Shown in pieces: positions 16,378 through 25,527 of a DNA stretch of 64,000 bases. How positions within the stretch are numbered: the first letter of the stretch is position 1; every line of letters starts with the position of its first letter. The translations under genes and the position numbers were made by a program. Source of the DNA: Streptomyces sp. NBC_00775 (GTDB lineage: Bacteria > Actinomycetota > Actinomycetes > Streptomycetales > Streptomycetaceae); assembly GCF_036347135.1 (NCBI RefSeq), contig NZ_CP108938.1:4216001-4280000 (forward strand). Reading direction: 5' to 3'. Below the pieces are notes generated by a model that worked only from the letters and a program-made list of their open reading frames with translations, did not search any database and had not been told where the DNA came from.

Positions 16378-17130
16378 CTACTTGTGCTTCAGCCGCAGCC
16401 GGATCGGCACCACCGCCGACTCCAGCTGCGTACGCAGTGTCATCTTGGAGACTCCCTCGGTCCGCTCCTCGAAGCGGATCGGGATCTCCACCGCGCTGTG
16501 TCCGGCGCGTACGGCCTTGTACTTGAGTTCGACCTGAAAGCTGTAGCCCGCGCTGTCCAGCGTGGCCAGGTCGACATCGCGCAGGGTCGCCGCCGACCAC
16601 AGGTTGAACCCGGCGGTGATGTCCCGGATCTTGGTGCCGAGCACGGCGCGCGCGTACCCGTTCGCGAAGCGCGAGAGCAGCACCCGGTGCGCGCCCCAGT
16701 CCTCGTCGAGCGAGCCGCCCTCGACGTACCGGCTGCCGATGACGAGCCCCACGCGGGTGGCCACGGCGGTGCCGAGCATCCGGGGCACGGCGTCCACGGG
16801 GTGGCTGCCGTCGGCGTCCATCTGCACGACGTACTCGGCGCCCTCGTCGAGCGCGGCGCTCATCCCGGCCGTGTACGCCCGCCCCAGACCGTCCTTCTCG
16901 GTCCGGTGCAGCACACTCATCCGGCGCCGTCCGTCGGCGTTGTACTTCTCGGCGAGCTCCTCGGCGATCCGCCCGGTGCCGTCCGGACTGGAGTCGTCCA
17001 CGATCTTCAAGTGGAGCCCGGCGAGCGGCAGTTGAAGGACCGCCTCAGCCATCCGGGGCAGATTCGCGGCCTCGTTGTACGTCGGCATCACCACGGTGAC
17101 CGGCACCCCGGCGTAGCTCTCGTCCGTCAT
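16378..17130 (-). CDS. GT2 polyprenol-phosphate mannose synthase-like protein
   Basis: The 250-residue enzyme is of the Dpm1/Ppm catalytic type. It has VTVVMPTYNEAANL at the N terminus, the nucleotide site IVDDSSPDGTG (Asp45-Asp46) and QMDADGSHP (Asp105-x-Asp107) for metal binding. IGSRYVEGGS and DITAGFNLWS are near the C terminus. It has no C-terminal membrane domain, so it probably works at the inner face of the membrane, charging polyprenyl phosphate with a sugar from GDP-mannose or a similar donor. The start ATG overlaps the ugd stop (ATGA). In this cluster it would supply a lipid-linked sugar to the GT-C proteins; that role is inferred. Confidence 0.88.
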   Translation of the reverse strand: MTDESYAGVPVTVVMPTYNEAANLPRMAEAVLQLPLAGLHLKIVDDSSPDGTGRIAEELAEKYNADGRRRMSVLHRTEKDGLGRAYTAGMSAALDEGAEYVVQMDADGSHPVDAVPRMLGTAVATRVGLVIGSRYVEGGSLDEDWGAHRVLLSRFANGYARAVLGTKIRDITAGFNLWSAATLRDVDLATLDSAGYSFQVELKYKAVRAGHSAVEIPIRFEERTEGVSKMTLRTQLESAVVPIRLRLKHK

Positions 17131-18467
17131 CTCTGTGTTCCCTCCCCAAAAGAGCCCTCCCCAAAGGGCCCCTCCCCAGCGGGCGCGGGCTTTCCCAGCG
17201 CCCGGAACTGCCAGCCCGCCGCGGTCCAGCGGTCCGCGTCGAGCACCCCCCTGCCGTCCACGATCCGCGGACGGGAGACCAGCGAAGTGAGCCGCCCGGG
17301 GTCCAGCGCACGGAACTGCGACCACTCGGTCAGATGCAGCACGAGGTCGGCCCCGCGCAGCGCCTCCTCGGCCGAGACCGCGTACCCGAGGAGCGGGAAC
17401 GCCTTGCGGGCGTTGTCCATCGCCTCGGGGTCGTAGACCGTGACGTCGGCACCGTCGAGTTTCAGCCGTGCGGCCACGTTCAGTGCGGGCGAGTCGCGGA
17501 TGTCGTCCGAGTCCGGCTTGAACGCGGCGCCCAGGACCGCGATCCGCGCGCCCAGCACCCCGCCTCCGCACAGCTCGCGGGCCAGCGCGACCGCCTTGTC
17601 CCGGCGCCGCATGTTGATCGCGTCGACCTCGCGCAGGAAGCCGAGCGAGACGCCCAGTTCGTCGGCGCGGTGCGCGAAGGCGCGGATGTCCTTGGGCAGA
17701 CAGCCGCCGCCGAAGCCGACACCGGCGCGCAGGAACTTGCCGCCGATCCGCTCGTCGTGCCCCAGGGCCTCGGCCAGTACGGAGACATCACCGCCCGCCG
17801 CCTCGCACACCTCCGCCATCGCATTGATGAACGAGATCTTCGTGGCGAGGAAGGCGTTGGCCGCCGTCTTGACCAGTTCGGCGGTCGGGAAGTCGGCGGT
17901 GACGAGCGGGGTCCCGGCGGCGAGGACGGGGGCGTACACCTCTCGGAGGATCGTTTCCGCCCGCTCCGACTCGACCCCGAACACCAGCCGGTCCGGCCGC
18001 AGCGTGTCCTGGACGGCGAAGCCCTCGCGCAGGAACTCCGGGTTCCAGGCGACCTCCACGGCGTGCGCGTCCGCGAGCCGCCGGGCGGTCCCCACGGGCA
18101 CGGTGGACTTCCCGACGAGCAGCGCGCCCTCCGCCGCGTGCCCGGCGATCGCCGCGAACGCCGCGTCCACGTACGTCAGGTCGGCACCCTCGGAGTCCTT
18201 GCGCTGTGGGGTCCCGACACACACGAAGTGCACCTGTCCGAAAGCCGCCGCCTCCTCACACGATGTCGTGAAGCGCAGCCGCCCGGACGCGAGATGCTTC
18301 CGCACAAGCTCGCCGAGCCCGGGCTCGTGGAACGGCACCCGCCCGGCGGCCAGCGCGGCCACCTTGTCGGGGTCGACGTCGACCCCGAGCACGTCGTGGC
18401 CGAGCTCCGCCATACAGGCGGCGTGGGTGGCACCGAGGTAGCCGGTGCCTATGACTGTGAGCCGCAT
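17127..18467 (-). CDS. ugd: UDP-glucose 6-dehydrogenase
   Basis: The 446-residue enzyme oxidises UDP-glucose to UDP-glucuronate with two NAD. It begins with the Rossmann motif MRLTVIGTGYLGATHA. The catalytic GGGCLPKD carries Cys256. STVPVGT, WNPEFLREG and the C-terminal GAAFKPDSDDIRDSP are all typical. The start at 18467 has AAGGAGG upstream; a longer frame to 18731 overlaps the preceding gene and has no family support. The gene lies 38 bases after the GT39-like gene and overlaps the next gene by ATGA. Its presence suggests that the cluster's glycan contains glucuronic acid or a sugar derived from it. Related GDP-mannose dehydrogenases share the fold, so substrate is inferred from closest motif agreement. 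Confidence 0.85.
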   Translation of the reverse strand: MRLTVIGTGYLGATHAACMAELGHDVLGVDVDPDKVAALAAGRVPFHEPGLGELVRKHLASGRLRFTTSCEEAAAFGQVHFVCVGTPQRKDSEGADLTYVDAAFAAIAGHAAEGALLVGKSTVPVGTARRLADAHAVEVAWNPEFLREGFAVQDTLRPDRLVFGVESERAETILREVYAPVLAAGTPLVTADFPTAELVKTAANAFLATKISFINAMAEVCEAAGGDVSVLAEALGHDERIGGKFLRAGVGFGGGCLPKDIRAFAHRADELGVSLGFLREVDAINMRRRDKAVALARELCGGGVLGARIAVLGAAFKPDSDDIRDSPALNVAARLKLDGADVTVYDPEAMDNARKAFPLLGYAVSAEEALRGADLVLHLTEWSQFRALDPGRLTSLVSRPRIVDGRGVLDADRWTAAGWQFRALGKPAPAGEGPFGEGSFGEGTQR

Positions 18468-18505
18468 ACGGGCGGCCTCCTTACCTTTCATGCTGTCGAC
18501 CACCG

Positions 18506-20035
18506 CTACTTGCGCTCCAGCACCTGCACGACGACGTGGTTCAGCTTCACCGTGCGCGTGGCCTTGAAGTCCTTCTCGATCGCCGCGGTCTTCTTCTTGT
18601 CCGCGCCGGTCAGCAGCGGCCGGCCGTCGCTGATCGTGGAGACCAGCCAGAGCCGGTCGACACCCTTGAGGCAGCGGGACGGGCGCTTGCACTCGCTCGC
18701 GCCGTACGAGCCGTTCTGCTGCGGGGTCCACTCCATGAGCACGTCCTTGGGGGCCTTGCGGTCCCGCAGTTCGTACGCGATGGCGCGGCGCTCGGACATC
18801 CCGCCGTTGAAGATCATTCCGTCGCCGGTCTTCTCGCCGGACGCGATCGCGTTCGCCGCCGCCGCGTAGTCCGGCTCCATGGGCAGGTCCTTCTTGGCGT
18901 CACCGATCGCGGGCCACGCCACGAAGGCGTACCCGGCGGCGACAGCCGCCACCAGCAGCCCGCCGACCGCCTTCGCCGCGGCGCCCGGCCGGGTCTCGGG
19001 GTCGAGCCGCCCCGCGAGCCGGGTGACCCCGGCAGCCACCAGGAGCGTCCACGCCGGGATGGTGAAGAGGAGATAGCGCGGCAGGAACAGGTGCAGCTGA
19101 TCGGCGGTCAGGAAGGTGAGCACGGGCGGCAGGACCGCCCAGGTGCCGAGCAGCAGCGCGTAACGGCGGGCCGCCAGCAGCCCGAGCAGACCGAGGCCCA
19201 TCACGGCCCCGCCGGTGATCCACGAACCGAACAGATCCTTCGGGAAGTCGATCAGGTCCTGGGTCGTGGGGTTGTTCCAGGCGATCTGCCCGCTCTGCCC
19301 GGACCCCTGCGCCACCATCGGCAACGTGATGGACAGACCGAGCAGCGCCGCGCCCGCGAAGGCGTAGTGCACGATCCGGTCGCCGCGCTTCTTCGCCAGG
19401 ACGACCAGGCCCAGGTGCCCGGCGATCACGGACATCGAGACCAGATGGCCGAATCCGGTCGCCGCGATCGCCAGCGCGTACAGCGTCCAGTCCCGCAGGC
19501 TCGGCTTCTCCAGGGCACGCAGCAGGAGCAGCGTGGCGAGCAGGGCGAAGAGCGTCGCAAAGGCGTACGGCCGCGCCTCCTGCCCGTACCGGGTGATCGC
19601 CGGGACCACCGCGAACAGCAGCCCTGCCAGCAGCCCGGTCCGCACGGCGAACATCCGCCGCCCGAGGAGCCCGACCAGACCGGCCGAGACGCCCATGGCC
19701 AGCGCGCCGGGCAGCCGCAGCGCGGCCGGCGAGTCACCGGCCACCGCGATCCACAGGTGCATGCTCGCGTAGTACGGCGTGAAGACGACGTCGATGTTGT
19801 CGATCAGCCGCCCGAGGAAGTGCCACGACAGCGAGGACGCCCACCAGGTCGCGTGCTCGTCGCGCCACAGTTGCCGCTTGCCGAGCCCGGGCAGCACACA
19901 GGCGAGCGCGACCAGCGCGGGCAGCGCGAAGACGAGCAGCGCGGTGCCCTTTCCACCGCGATCGGCACGGCGTCTGGCCGCGCGCCCCTCCGTGGCCTCC
20001 GGCTCCGCCTGCGGAGCCTGTGCGTACGCCGTCAT
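18506..20035 (-). CDS. GT39-like multi-pass glycosyltransferase
   Basis: The 509-residue membrane protein has a short charged cytoplasmic N terminus. About eleven helices are followed by a C-terminal extracytoplasmic domain (about 410-509). The first external loop has LWRDEHATWWAS, the Asp-Glu motif used by GT-C enzymes of the PMT/ArnT class to bind the polyprenyl-phosphate sugar. RYGQEARPYAFATL is a second conserved segment of this class. The ATG start overlaps the preceding stop by ATGA. I infer transfer of a lipid-linked sugar to the cluster's glycan or to a protein. Confidence 0.82.
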   Translation of the reverse strand: MTAYAQAPQAEPEATEGRAARRRADRGGKGTALLVFALPALVALACVLPGLGKRQLWRDEHATWWASSLSWHFLGRLIDNIDVVFTPYYASMHLWIAVAGDSPAALRLPGALAMGVSAGLVGLLGRRMFAVRTGLLAGLLFAVVPAITRYGQEARPYAFATLFALLATLLLLRALEKPSLRDWTLYALAIAATGFGHLVSMSVIAGHLGLVVLAKKRGDRIVHYAFAGAALLGLSITLPMVAQGSGQSGQIAWNNPTTQDLIDFPKDLFGSWITGGAVMGLGLLGLLAARRYALLLGTWAVLPPVLTFLTADQLHLFLPRYLLFTIPAWTLLVAAGVTRLAGRLDPETRPGAAAKAVGGLLVAAVAAGYAFVAWPAIGDAKKDLPMEPDYAAAANAIASGEKTGDGMIFNGGMSERRAIAYELRDRKAPKDVLMEWTPQQNGSYGASECKRPSRCLKGVDRLWLVSTISDGRPLLTGADKKKTAAIEKDFKATRTVKLNHVVVQVLERK

Positions 20036-21729
20036 CGCTTCACCCAGATCCGGTACGGCGCCCGCCCGCCGGCGCTGTCCTTGTCGGCCGGCCGCAGCAC
20101 GGCCAGCAGGCGGTACTGCGCGTTGCCGCGCAGCGCGTCGGGCACGGAGGCGGCCCGCAGCACGATCGCGTCGTACGAGCCCTTCTTCAGGGCGGAGGTC
20201 AGCGCGGCCCCGCGCCCGGCCCGGTGCCACTGGCCCGGGTCGGTCTTCGCGCGCAGGTAGTACGCGGAGATCTCGGGCTCGTCGGTGAGGTAGCTGCCCT
20301 TGCCGTCCGCGACCTCGCGCAGCGCGCCGATCATGGCGGCCGAGTCCGGCGGCCGGTACAGCTCCTGGGTCTGCGCCATGCCCACGACCAGCGCGGCGAC
20401 GTAGAGCATGATGCCGATCTGCGGGTAGCGGAAGTGCGCGCCCATCATCCGGGAGATGCCCAGGCCCGCCATCGGCACCGCGAAGAGCAGACCGAAGCCG
20501 ACGTGGATGTGCAGCGAGCTGCCGTTGCCCAGGTAGGCCTGGTAGAGCGGGGCGAGCAGCGCGGTGGCGCACATCGTCAGGCCCAGCGCGGACCGGCGGA
20601 CCGTGCCCGGCGCGGAGCCCTCGGCCCAGGGCATCTCGCCCATCCGGGCCCGGCGGGCGAAGCCGACGGCGCCGATCACGGCCACCAGCAGGACGACCCC
20701 GCCCCACTCGGCGCTCTCCTTGAGCAGGCTCGTCGCGCTGTCGGTGCCGTGCGCGTTCCAGCCGCTCGGCGTGCCGTTCAGCTGGACGCCCACGAAGCAC
20801 AGGACCCCGGTGGCCGCGGCGAAGAGCGCCCCGCGCACGAACGCGCCCGCACCGCGGAAACGGTAGGCGGTCAGCACGGCGAGCACCGTCAGCGACGGCA
20901 GGTACAGCGCCGCCGAGTACGCGGCGAACGGCGCGAGCGCCGCGAAGGGCGCCGCCACCAGCACGGCCGCGGGGCTCGACTGCCGGGTCCTGGACAGCAG
21001 CCACAGGGCCGCGGCGAGCAGGAACAGCGACAGGGAGTGCAGCGAGGCGTACCGGCCGGTGAAGGCGGTCGACTGCAGTACGGAGTACATCGCGGCGGCC
21101 GCGAGACCGGCCCGCGCGTTGAACAGCAGCCGGGTCGCGCCGAACAGCAGGGCCGTCGCGCCCAGCGCCCAAGCCAGGCTCAGCGTCCGGACACCGGTCA
21201 GTCCGAGGTCGGCCAGCGGCCCCGTGAACGTACCGTCGGACAGCAGGAACTTCGCCTCCTGCGCGAAGGCGCTGCCGTCCAGCCGGAAGGACAGCCCCGC
21301 CTGCACGAGCAGGATCAGCACCAGCACACCGCGGCTGATCCACGCCGAGCGGCTGTTGTCGACCGACCAGGCGGAGACGGGGACCTCGGGCAGCACATAG
21401 CCGGGTTCGGGCTCGGGCTCCGGTGCGAGGACCGTGTAGTGCGGGACGTAGTAGTCGGCGTCGGAGTCGGGTTCGTCGGCGGGGGCCGGCGGGGTGCTGT
21501 ACGGGGGGTACTGCTGCTGCCAGGCGCCCGGCTGGTCCGAGTGTGGCTGGGTCGGCTGCTGATAGCCCGGCTGCGGCTGACCCGAATGTTGCAGAAACGC
21601 TTCGGGAGCTTCCTGAGCATGCGGGACCTGCGAGGCCTGCGAGGCCTGCTGCTGCCAGTACTGCTGCTCGTACTGCTGGCGTGCGTACTCCTGCTGCCGC
21701 TCGTACTCCTGCTGCTGCTCATTACTCAT
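20032..21729 (-). CDS. Multi-pass membrane protein, possible GT-C glycosyltransferase
   Basis: The 565-residue protein starts with a Gln/Tyr/Pro-rich cytoplasmic tail (residues 1-105, several EQQQEY and QQYEQQ stretches) before about ten membrane helices. A C-terminal soluble domain (about 465-565) ends in APYRIWVKR. The external loop after the first helix (FRLDGSAFAQEAKFLLSDG) is placed like a GT-C catalytic loop, but it lacks a clear DE motif, so the family is uncertain. Its ATG start overlaps the GH26 stop by ATGA, and its own stop overlaps the next gene. The Q-rich tail could mediate assembly of the complex. Confidence 0.7.
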   Translation of the reverse strand: MSNEQQQEYERQQEYARQQYEQQYWQQQASQASQVPHAQEAPEAFLQHSGQPQPGYQQPTQPHSDQPGAWQQQYPPYSTPPAPADEPDSDADYYVPHYTVLAPEPEPEPGYVLPEVPVSAWSVDNSRSAWISRGVLVLILLVQAGLSFRLDGSAFAQEAKFLLSDGTFTGPLADLGLTGVRTLSLAWALGATALLFGATRLLFNARAGLAAAAMYSVLQSTAFTGRYASLHSLSLFLLAAALWLLSRTRQSSPAAVLVAAPFAALAPFAAYSAALYLPSLTVLAVLTAYRFRGAGAFVRGALFAAATGVLCFVGVQLNGTPSGWNAHGTDSATSLLKESAEWGGVVLLVAVIGAVGFARRARMGEMPWAEGSAPGTVRRSALGLTMCATALLAPLYQAYLGNGSSLHIHVGFGLLFAVPMAGLGISRMMGAHFRYPQIGIMLYVAALVVGMAQTQELYRPPDSAAMIGALREVADGKGSYLTDEPEISAYYLRAKTDPGQWHRAGRGAALTSALKKGSYDAIVLRAASVPDALRGNAQYRLLAVLRPADKDSAGGRAPYRIWVKR

Positions 21730-22736
21730 GACCGCGGCACCTCGAATCCGAAGGCGTCGTCGGCGATGAGGCGCTTGAACTCGGCCAGGGCGAGCGGGCT
21801 GCTCTGGATGCGCCAGTCGGCCCGCTTGGGGATGTTGAACCAGAGGAAGCCGATGACGTCGTCGTTCTCCTCGACCCCGCCGAGCAGCCCGCGCACGTCG
21901 GCGCGCCGCCGTTCCCCGGGCTCCGCCGCCGTCTCGCTGATCAGCACCGGTTTGTCGGTGAACTCCGCCACCTGGCGCCGCGTCGGCCCGTACAGGGTGT
22001 CGAAGGTGTGGGCACCGGACGTCGTCCAGTAGCCGACGATCCCGATCCAGTCGACGTACGCGTCGCCGGGCCAGTACGGCTTGAGCTTCACGGTAGGCAC
22101 GGGGTTGACGACATTGGGGCTCCACACCCAGACCACGTTCGTGGCGCCCTCCTCCTGGAAGAGGTCGTGGATGTGCCGCCAGGCCTTCACAAAGGTCGCG
22201 GCCGTCGTGTCCTTGGTCCCCCACGGGTACCAGTGGCCGTTCATCTCGTGCCCGAAGCTGATCGCGACGGGCACGTTCGTCTTACGGACGCTCGCCGCGT
22301 ACTTCTTGATGTACGAGTCCTGCGAACCGTCCGCGATCTTGGCGAGGCCGGGCTTGAACGGCTCCCACGAGACGTACAGCATCCCGCCGTCGTCGAAGAC
22401 GTTCTCCGCACCCTCGGCGTTGAAGCCGTCGCCCCACGACGAGTACGACCCGACCAGGTTCGGCTGCTTGCCGACGGTCTTGGCGAAGGCGTCCACGGGC
22501 TTCATCGAGCTGGGCGCGCCGTCCACGGCCACCCCGAAGTACTTCTTGGCCGGGTGCAGCAGTGGCGTCACGTCGTACGGCAGCTGCGCCGCGGCCCCCG
22601 CGGAGGAGGCACCGGCGGACGGCTCACGGGCGGCGTCGGCCGCGGGGTCGCTGTCGCCCCCGAGCAGGCCGCAGCCAGAGACCCCCGCGAGGGCCATGAG
22701 CACCAGGGCCAGCGGGAGCAGGGTCTTGCGGATCAT
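21726..22736 (-). CDS. GH26-like lipoprotein (beta-mannanase family)
   Basis: The 336-residue protein has a lipoprotein signal peptide ending VSG-Cys22, so it should be tethered to the outer face of the membrane. The catalytic domain (about 60-330) has the GH26 acid/base SFGHEMNGHWYPWG with Glu164 and the nucleophile VLISETAAE with Glu268. GH26 enzymes cleave beta-mannans or mixed beta-glucans. In a synthase cluster such an enzyme more likely trims, edits or releases the nascent polymer, as cellulases do in cellulose operons. The ATG overlaps the synthase stop by ATGA. Confidence 0.86.
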   Translation of the reverse strand: MIRKTLLPLALVLMALAGVSGCGLLGGDSDPAADAAREPSAGASSAGAAAQLPYDVTPLLHPAKKYFGVAVDGAPSSMKPVDAFAKTVGKQPNLVGSYSSWGDGFNAEGAENVFDDGGMLYVSWEPFKPGLAKIADGSQDSYIKKYAASVRKTNVPVAISFGHEMNGHWYPWGTKDTTAATFVKAWRHIHDLFQEEGATNVVWVWSPNVVNPVPTVKLKPYWPGDAYVDWIGIVGYWTTSGAHTFDTLYGPTRRQVAEFTDKPVLISETAAEPGERRRADVRGLLGGVEENDDVIGFLWFNIPKRADWRIQSSPLALAEFKRLIADDAFGFEVPRS

Positions 22737-24391
22737 GCGGTGTCACCTACGGTCTGGAGCTCCGGAGCCTGCGCCTCTGTGTGATGCTCCTTGGGCTGGA
22801 TCAGCGCACGGGCGACCACCAGCGCGTAGAACAGCCCGGAGGACAGGACGAGGGCGAAGTCCGGCGGATAGCCGGTGAACAGCCTGTACACGGCGGCGCC
22901 GACCCAGACCACGGCCGTACCGCCGCTCCAGATCCACATCCCCAGCCAGAACCGCCGGGTCTTGTTCTTCTTCGCGCCCTTGGACCCGGTCGGCTGCCAG
23001 CCCATGCGCTGCTTGCGCAGGATGTCCCAGATGGCGAAGACGTGCGCCCAGCCGTACATCATCCGCGCCGACCAGGCCTCGAGCCGGTACGGCGACTTGT
23101 GCCACATCGGGAAGATCATGGTCGTGTAGACGATGCTGGGCAGTACCCACACCAGGTGCTTGACCTGGAGCATCTCGGGGCTGGTGAGCAGCAGGAGGAT
23201 CGGCACGAGCGGCGCCACGAAGGTGAACAGCGCGGTGTGGATGTAGTAGAAGAACCCGGACATGTAGCAGAGCCGGCTGGAGAACCGGATCGGCGCGTCC
23301 CAGAACTTCTTGCTGCCGAGCAGCGACATCGAGCCCGAGCACCAGCGGTACTGCTGGTTGAAGAAAGCCCCGGCCGTGTCCGGGCACACCCCGGTCGACA
23401 GCGCGACGGGCACGTACTTCAGGTCCCAGCCAAGTCCGCGCAGGTCGAAGCCGGTGTGCACGTCCTCGGAGTGCTCGATCAGCGTCGTACCGCCGTTGGT
23501 GTCGAGCGCGGCCCGCCGGTAGATGGCACACGAGCCGACGCATATCGCACCGTCGCTCCCCTGCCGTGACACCTGCACGGAACGGTAGAAGAGCTCCTGT
23601 ACGGCGCCCGCACCCCGCTCGATCCAGTTCTGCGAGTCGAGCACCCGGAAGTACTGCGGCGACTGGATGATGCCGACGCGCTCGTCCGTCTCCATGTACG
23701 GCAGCAGCTCCTCCAGGAGGTCGGAGCGCGGCGTGAAGTCGGCGTCGAGGATGAGGATGTACTTGCCGTCCGACTGTCCAAAGCCGTAGTGCAGATTGCC
23801 GGCCTTCTTGAACCAGCCGCGGTTCTCCCGAGTGCCGTAGCGGAACCCGAAATCGGCGGCCATCGCGGCCAGTTCCGGGCTCGCCCCGTCGTCGAGCACG
23901 AAGGGCACGCACCGCCCGGGATACCGGTCGGCCAACTGCCGTACGTGCGTCCAGGTGTTGTGCAGCACCTCGATCGGCTCGCCGCACACCGGCAGGAAGA
24001 CATCGACGGTCGGGTAGACCGCCGGCCGCCAGCCGCGCACCAGTTCCTGGTGGTACGCGAAGTCGAAGTCCCTGGTGAAACCGTTCACCTTCAGCGACAC
24101 CAGGTAATAGACCACCGTGAAGGCGAGCGGCGGCGCGAAGATCCACATGAGGGGACTGGCCTGCGTGAGCGCCACCTGACTGACGGTCAGGCAACCGAAG
24201 CTGACGACCGACGCCAGCGTCAGCACCCACAGGCGCCGCTTCACGTACGAATACTTCTCCGCATGCGAGGGCGGCGCGGGCAGCAGCCCGAGCGGTGCTT
24301 CGGCAGCACCACGCCGTCCTCCGTGCCGTGCGGCCCTGCGCCCCCCAGCGCCTGCCGCTCCAGACATGCGGGCAGAGTCAGTTGATGACAT
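22733..24391 (-). CDS. Cellulose-synthase-like processive GT2
   Basis: The 552-residue membrane enzyme has all four elements of processive beta-glycan synthases: Asp167-Asp168 (LDDGA), the DxD at Asp216-Asp218 (LDADF), a general-base pair Glu309-Asp310 (HSED) and QQYRW at 346-350. Two helices precede the catalytic domain (about 55-75 and 80-100) and four or more follow. The start ATG at 24391 has GGAGGGTAGGA just upstream. It heads the six-gene cluster. It lacks a neighbouring GlxA-type copper oxidase, so it is probably not the cslA of the tip-cellulose system. The polymer it makes is not defined. A linked GH26 gene points to a mannan- or glucan-like backbone. Confidence 0.87.
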   Translation of the reverse strand: MSSTDSARMSGAAGAGGRRAARHGGRRGAAEAPLGLLPAPPSHAEKYSYVKRRLWVLTLASVVSFGCLTVSQVALTQASPLMWIFAPPLAFTVVYYLVSLKVNGFTRDFDFAYHQELVRGWRPAVYPTVDVFLPVCGEPIEVLHNTWTHVRQLADRYPGRCVPFVLDDGASPELAAMAADFGFRYGTRENRGWFKKAGNLHYGFGQSDGKYILILDADFTPRSDLLEELLPYMETDERVGIIQSPQYFRVLDSQNWIERGAGAVQELFYRSVQVSRQGSDGAICVGSCAIYRRAALDTNGGTTLIEHSEDVHTGFDLRGLGWDLKYVPVALSTGVCPDTAGAFFNQQYRWCSGSMSLLGSKKFWDAPIRFSSRLCYMSGFFYYIHTALFTFVAPLVPILLLLTSPEMLQVKHLVWVLPSIVYTTMIFPMWHKSPYRLEAWSARMMYGWAHVFAIWDILRKQRMGWQPTGSKGAKKNKTRRFWLGMWIWSGGTAVVWVGAAVYRLFTGYPPDFALVLSSGLFYALVVARALIQPKEHHTEAQAPELQTVGDTA

Positions 24392-24565
24392 TCCTACCCT
24401 CCGGGCCGATGGCCCGTGTTACCCCCACCCCGAACGGCCTCGCATCGAACGCGAGACCGAGAGACGAAAGGCTATCCGAGGGGTAAGAAGGATGTAAGAG
24501 TCAACTAGCGACTTACGCCGGGTAAGTCCCGACATGTGAGTAATCTGCGTGGAAATTATAGGTAA
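24392..24565 (-). promoter_or_regulatory. AT-rich upstream region of the glycan cluster
   Basis: This 174-base gap between truA and the cluster is markedly AT-richer than its surroundings. On the minus strand it contains a perfect TATAAT at 24560-24555 without a recognisable -35, and a TTGACT at 24504-24499 without a good -10. An inverted repeat ACTTAC-gccgg-GTAAGT lies at 24511-24527. Several further TAAG/CTTA words cluster at 24483-24527, as would fit an operator. It presumably contains the cluster promoter. The exact elements are unproven. Confidence 0.45.
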
Positions 24566-25432
24566 CTAACAGGTTTCACATCCTGACACTCCGGGCAGCG
24601 TCCGCTTGTTCCGCGCCTCCTTGTTCCGCGCCGCCAGCAACTCGTCGGCCGGATAGCCGACTTCCTCCAGCGTCAGCCCGTGCGGCCGTACGACGTGAAC
24701 GGCCGAATCCCGTACGCCCGCGCCCAGCACCTTGCCCGGCCACTCCGGCCCACGGTGCCCGTCCCCCACGAACAGCAGGGCCCCGATCAGCGACCGCACC
24801 ATGTTGTGGCAGAAGGCATCGGCGCGCACGGTCGCGGTGATGATGCCGTCCTCACCCCGCACCAGGCTCAGCTCCTGGAGCGTACGAATGGTCGTGGCGC
24901 CCTCGCGCTTCTTGCAGTAGGCGGCGAAGTCGTGCTCTCCGACGAGCCGTTGGGCGGCCTCGTTCATGGCGTCGACGTCAAGTGGCCAGTCGTGCCAGAG
25001 GATGTGATTGCGCAGCAGCGGATCCACTCCCCCGGCGTTGTCCGTCACCCGGTACGCATACCGCCGCCAGACCGCGGAGAACCGCGCGTTGAACCCGCTG
25101 GGGGCTTCCCTCAGCGACCAGATCCGCACGTCCGTCGGCAGCCGCCCGGCCAGCCGCTTGAGCAGCTTCTCCTCGTGCTCGGCCCACAGCTCCTCGGGCA
25201 GATCGACATGCGCCACCTGCCCGCGCGCGTGCACACCGGCATCGGTGCGCCCGGCGACGGTCAGCTCGTACGTGGTGTCCTTCGACCGGGTGACCGTCCG
25301 CAGCGCGTCCTCGATCTCCCCCTGTACGGTCCTGCGCCCGCTGGCCTGCTTGGCCCACCCGGAGAACGCGGTCCCGTCGTACGACAGATCCATCCGCACC
25401 CGCACGAAACCGGGCTGTGCTTCGTCACTCAC
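24566..25432 (-). CDS. truA: tRNA pseudouridine(38-40) synthase
   Basis: The 288-residue enzyme converts U38-U40 of the tRNA anticodon arm to pseudouridine. The catalytic Asp64 lies in [16 protein letters not shown]. The N-terminal [14 protein letters not shown] and the later [18 protein letters not shown] are typical. The GTG start is used. A short Lys/Arg-rich C-terminal tail follows ADELLAARN. It lies 95 bases downstream of rplQ with a hairpin between them, so it may be read partly through or from its own promoter. Confidence 0.95.
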   Translation of the reverse strand: MSDEAQPGFVRVRMDLSYDGTAFSGWAKQASGRRTVQGEIEDALRTVTRSKDTTYELTVAGRTDAGVHARGQVAHVDLPEELWAEHEEKLLKRLAGRLPTDVRIWSLREAPSGFNARFSAVWRRYAYRVTDNAGGVDPLLRNHILWHDWPLDVDAMNEAAQRLVGEHDFAAYCKKREGATTIRTLQELSLVRGEDGIITATVRADAFCHNMVRSLIGALLFVGDGHRGPEWPGKVLGAGVRDSAVHVVRPHGLTLEEVGYPADELLAARNKEARNKRTLPGVSGCETC

Positions 25433-25478
25433 ACCTAGATCCTCTCAGCACCGCAACCACTTCATTCAGATACGCGAA

Positions 25479-25510
25479 AGCGGGCCCGCCCCCGAAGGGA
25501 CGGACCCGCT
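25479..25510 (-). terminator. Hairpin downstream of rplQ
   Basis: AGCGGGcCCG (25479-25488) pairs with CGGaCCCGCT (25501-25510), a 10-position stem with one mismatch and a 12-base loop. It lies 18 bases beyond the rplQ stop and before truA, and probably terminates or attenuates the rpoA-rplQ transcript. Confidence 0.65.
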
Positions 25511-25527
25511 CACAGCAAGGCAGTGCC

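Noticed and set aside
22733..24391. Naming the GT2 synthase cslA of the tip-cellulose system
   Set aside because: There is no GlxA-type copper oxidase next to it, and the neighbours (GH26, ugd, GT-C proteins) differ from the cslA locus.
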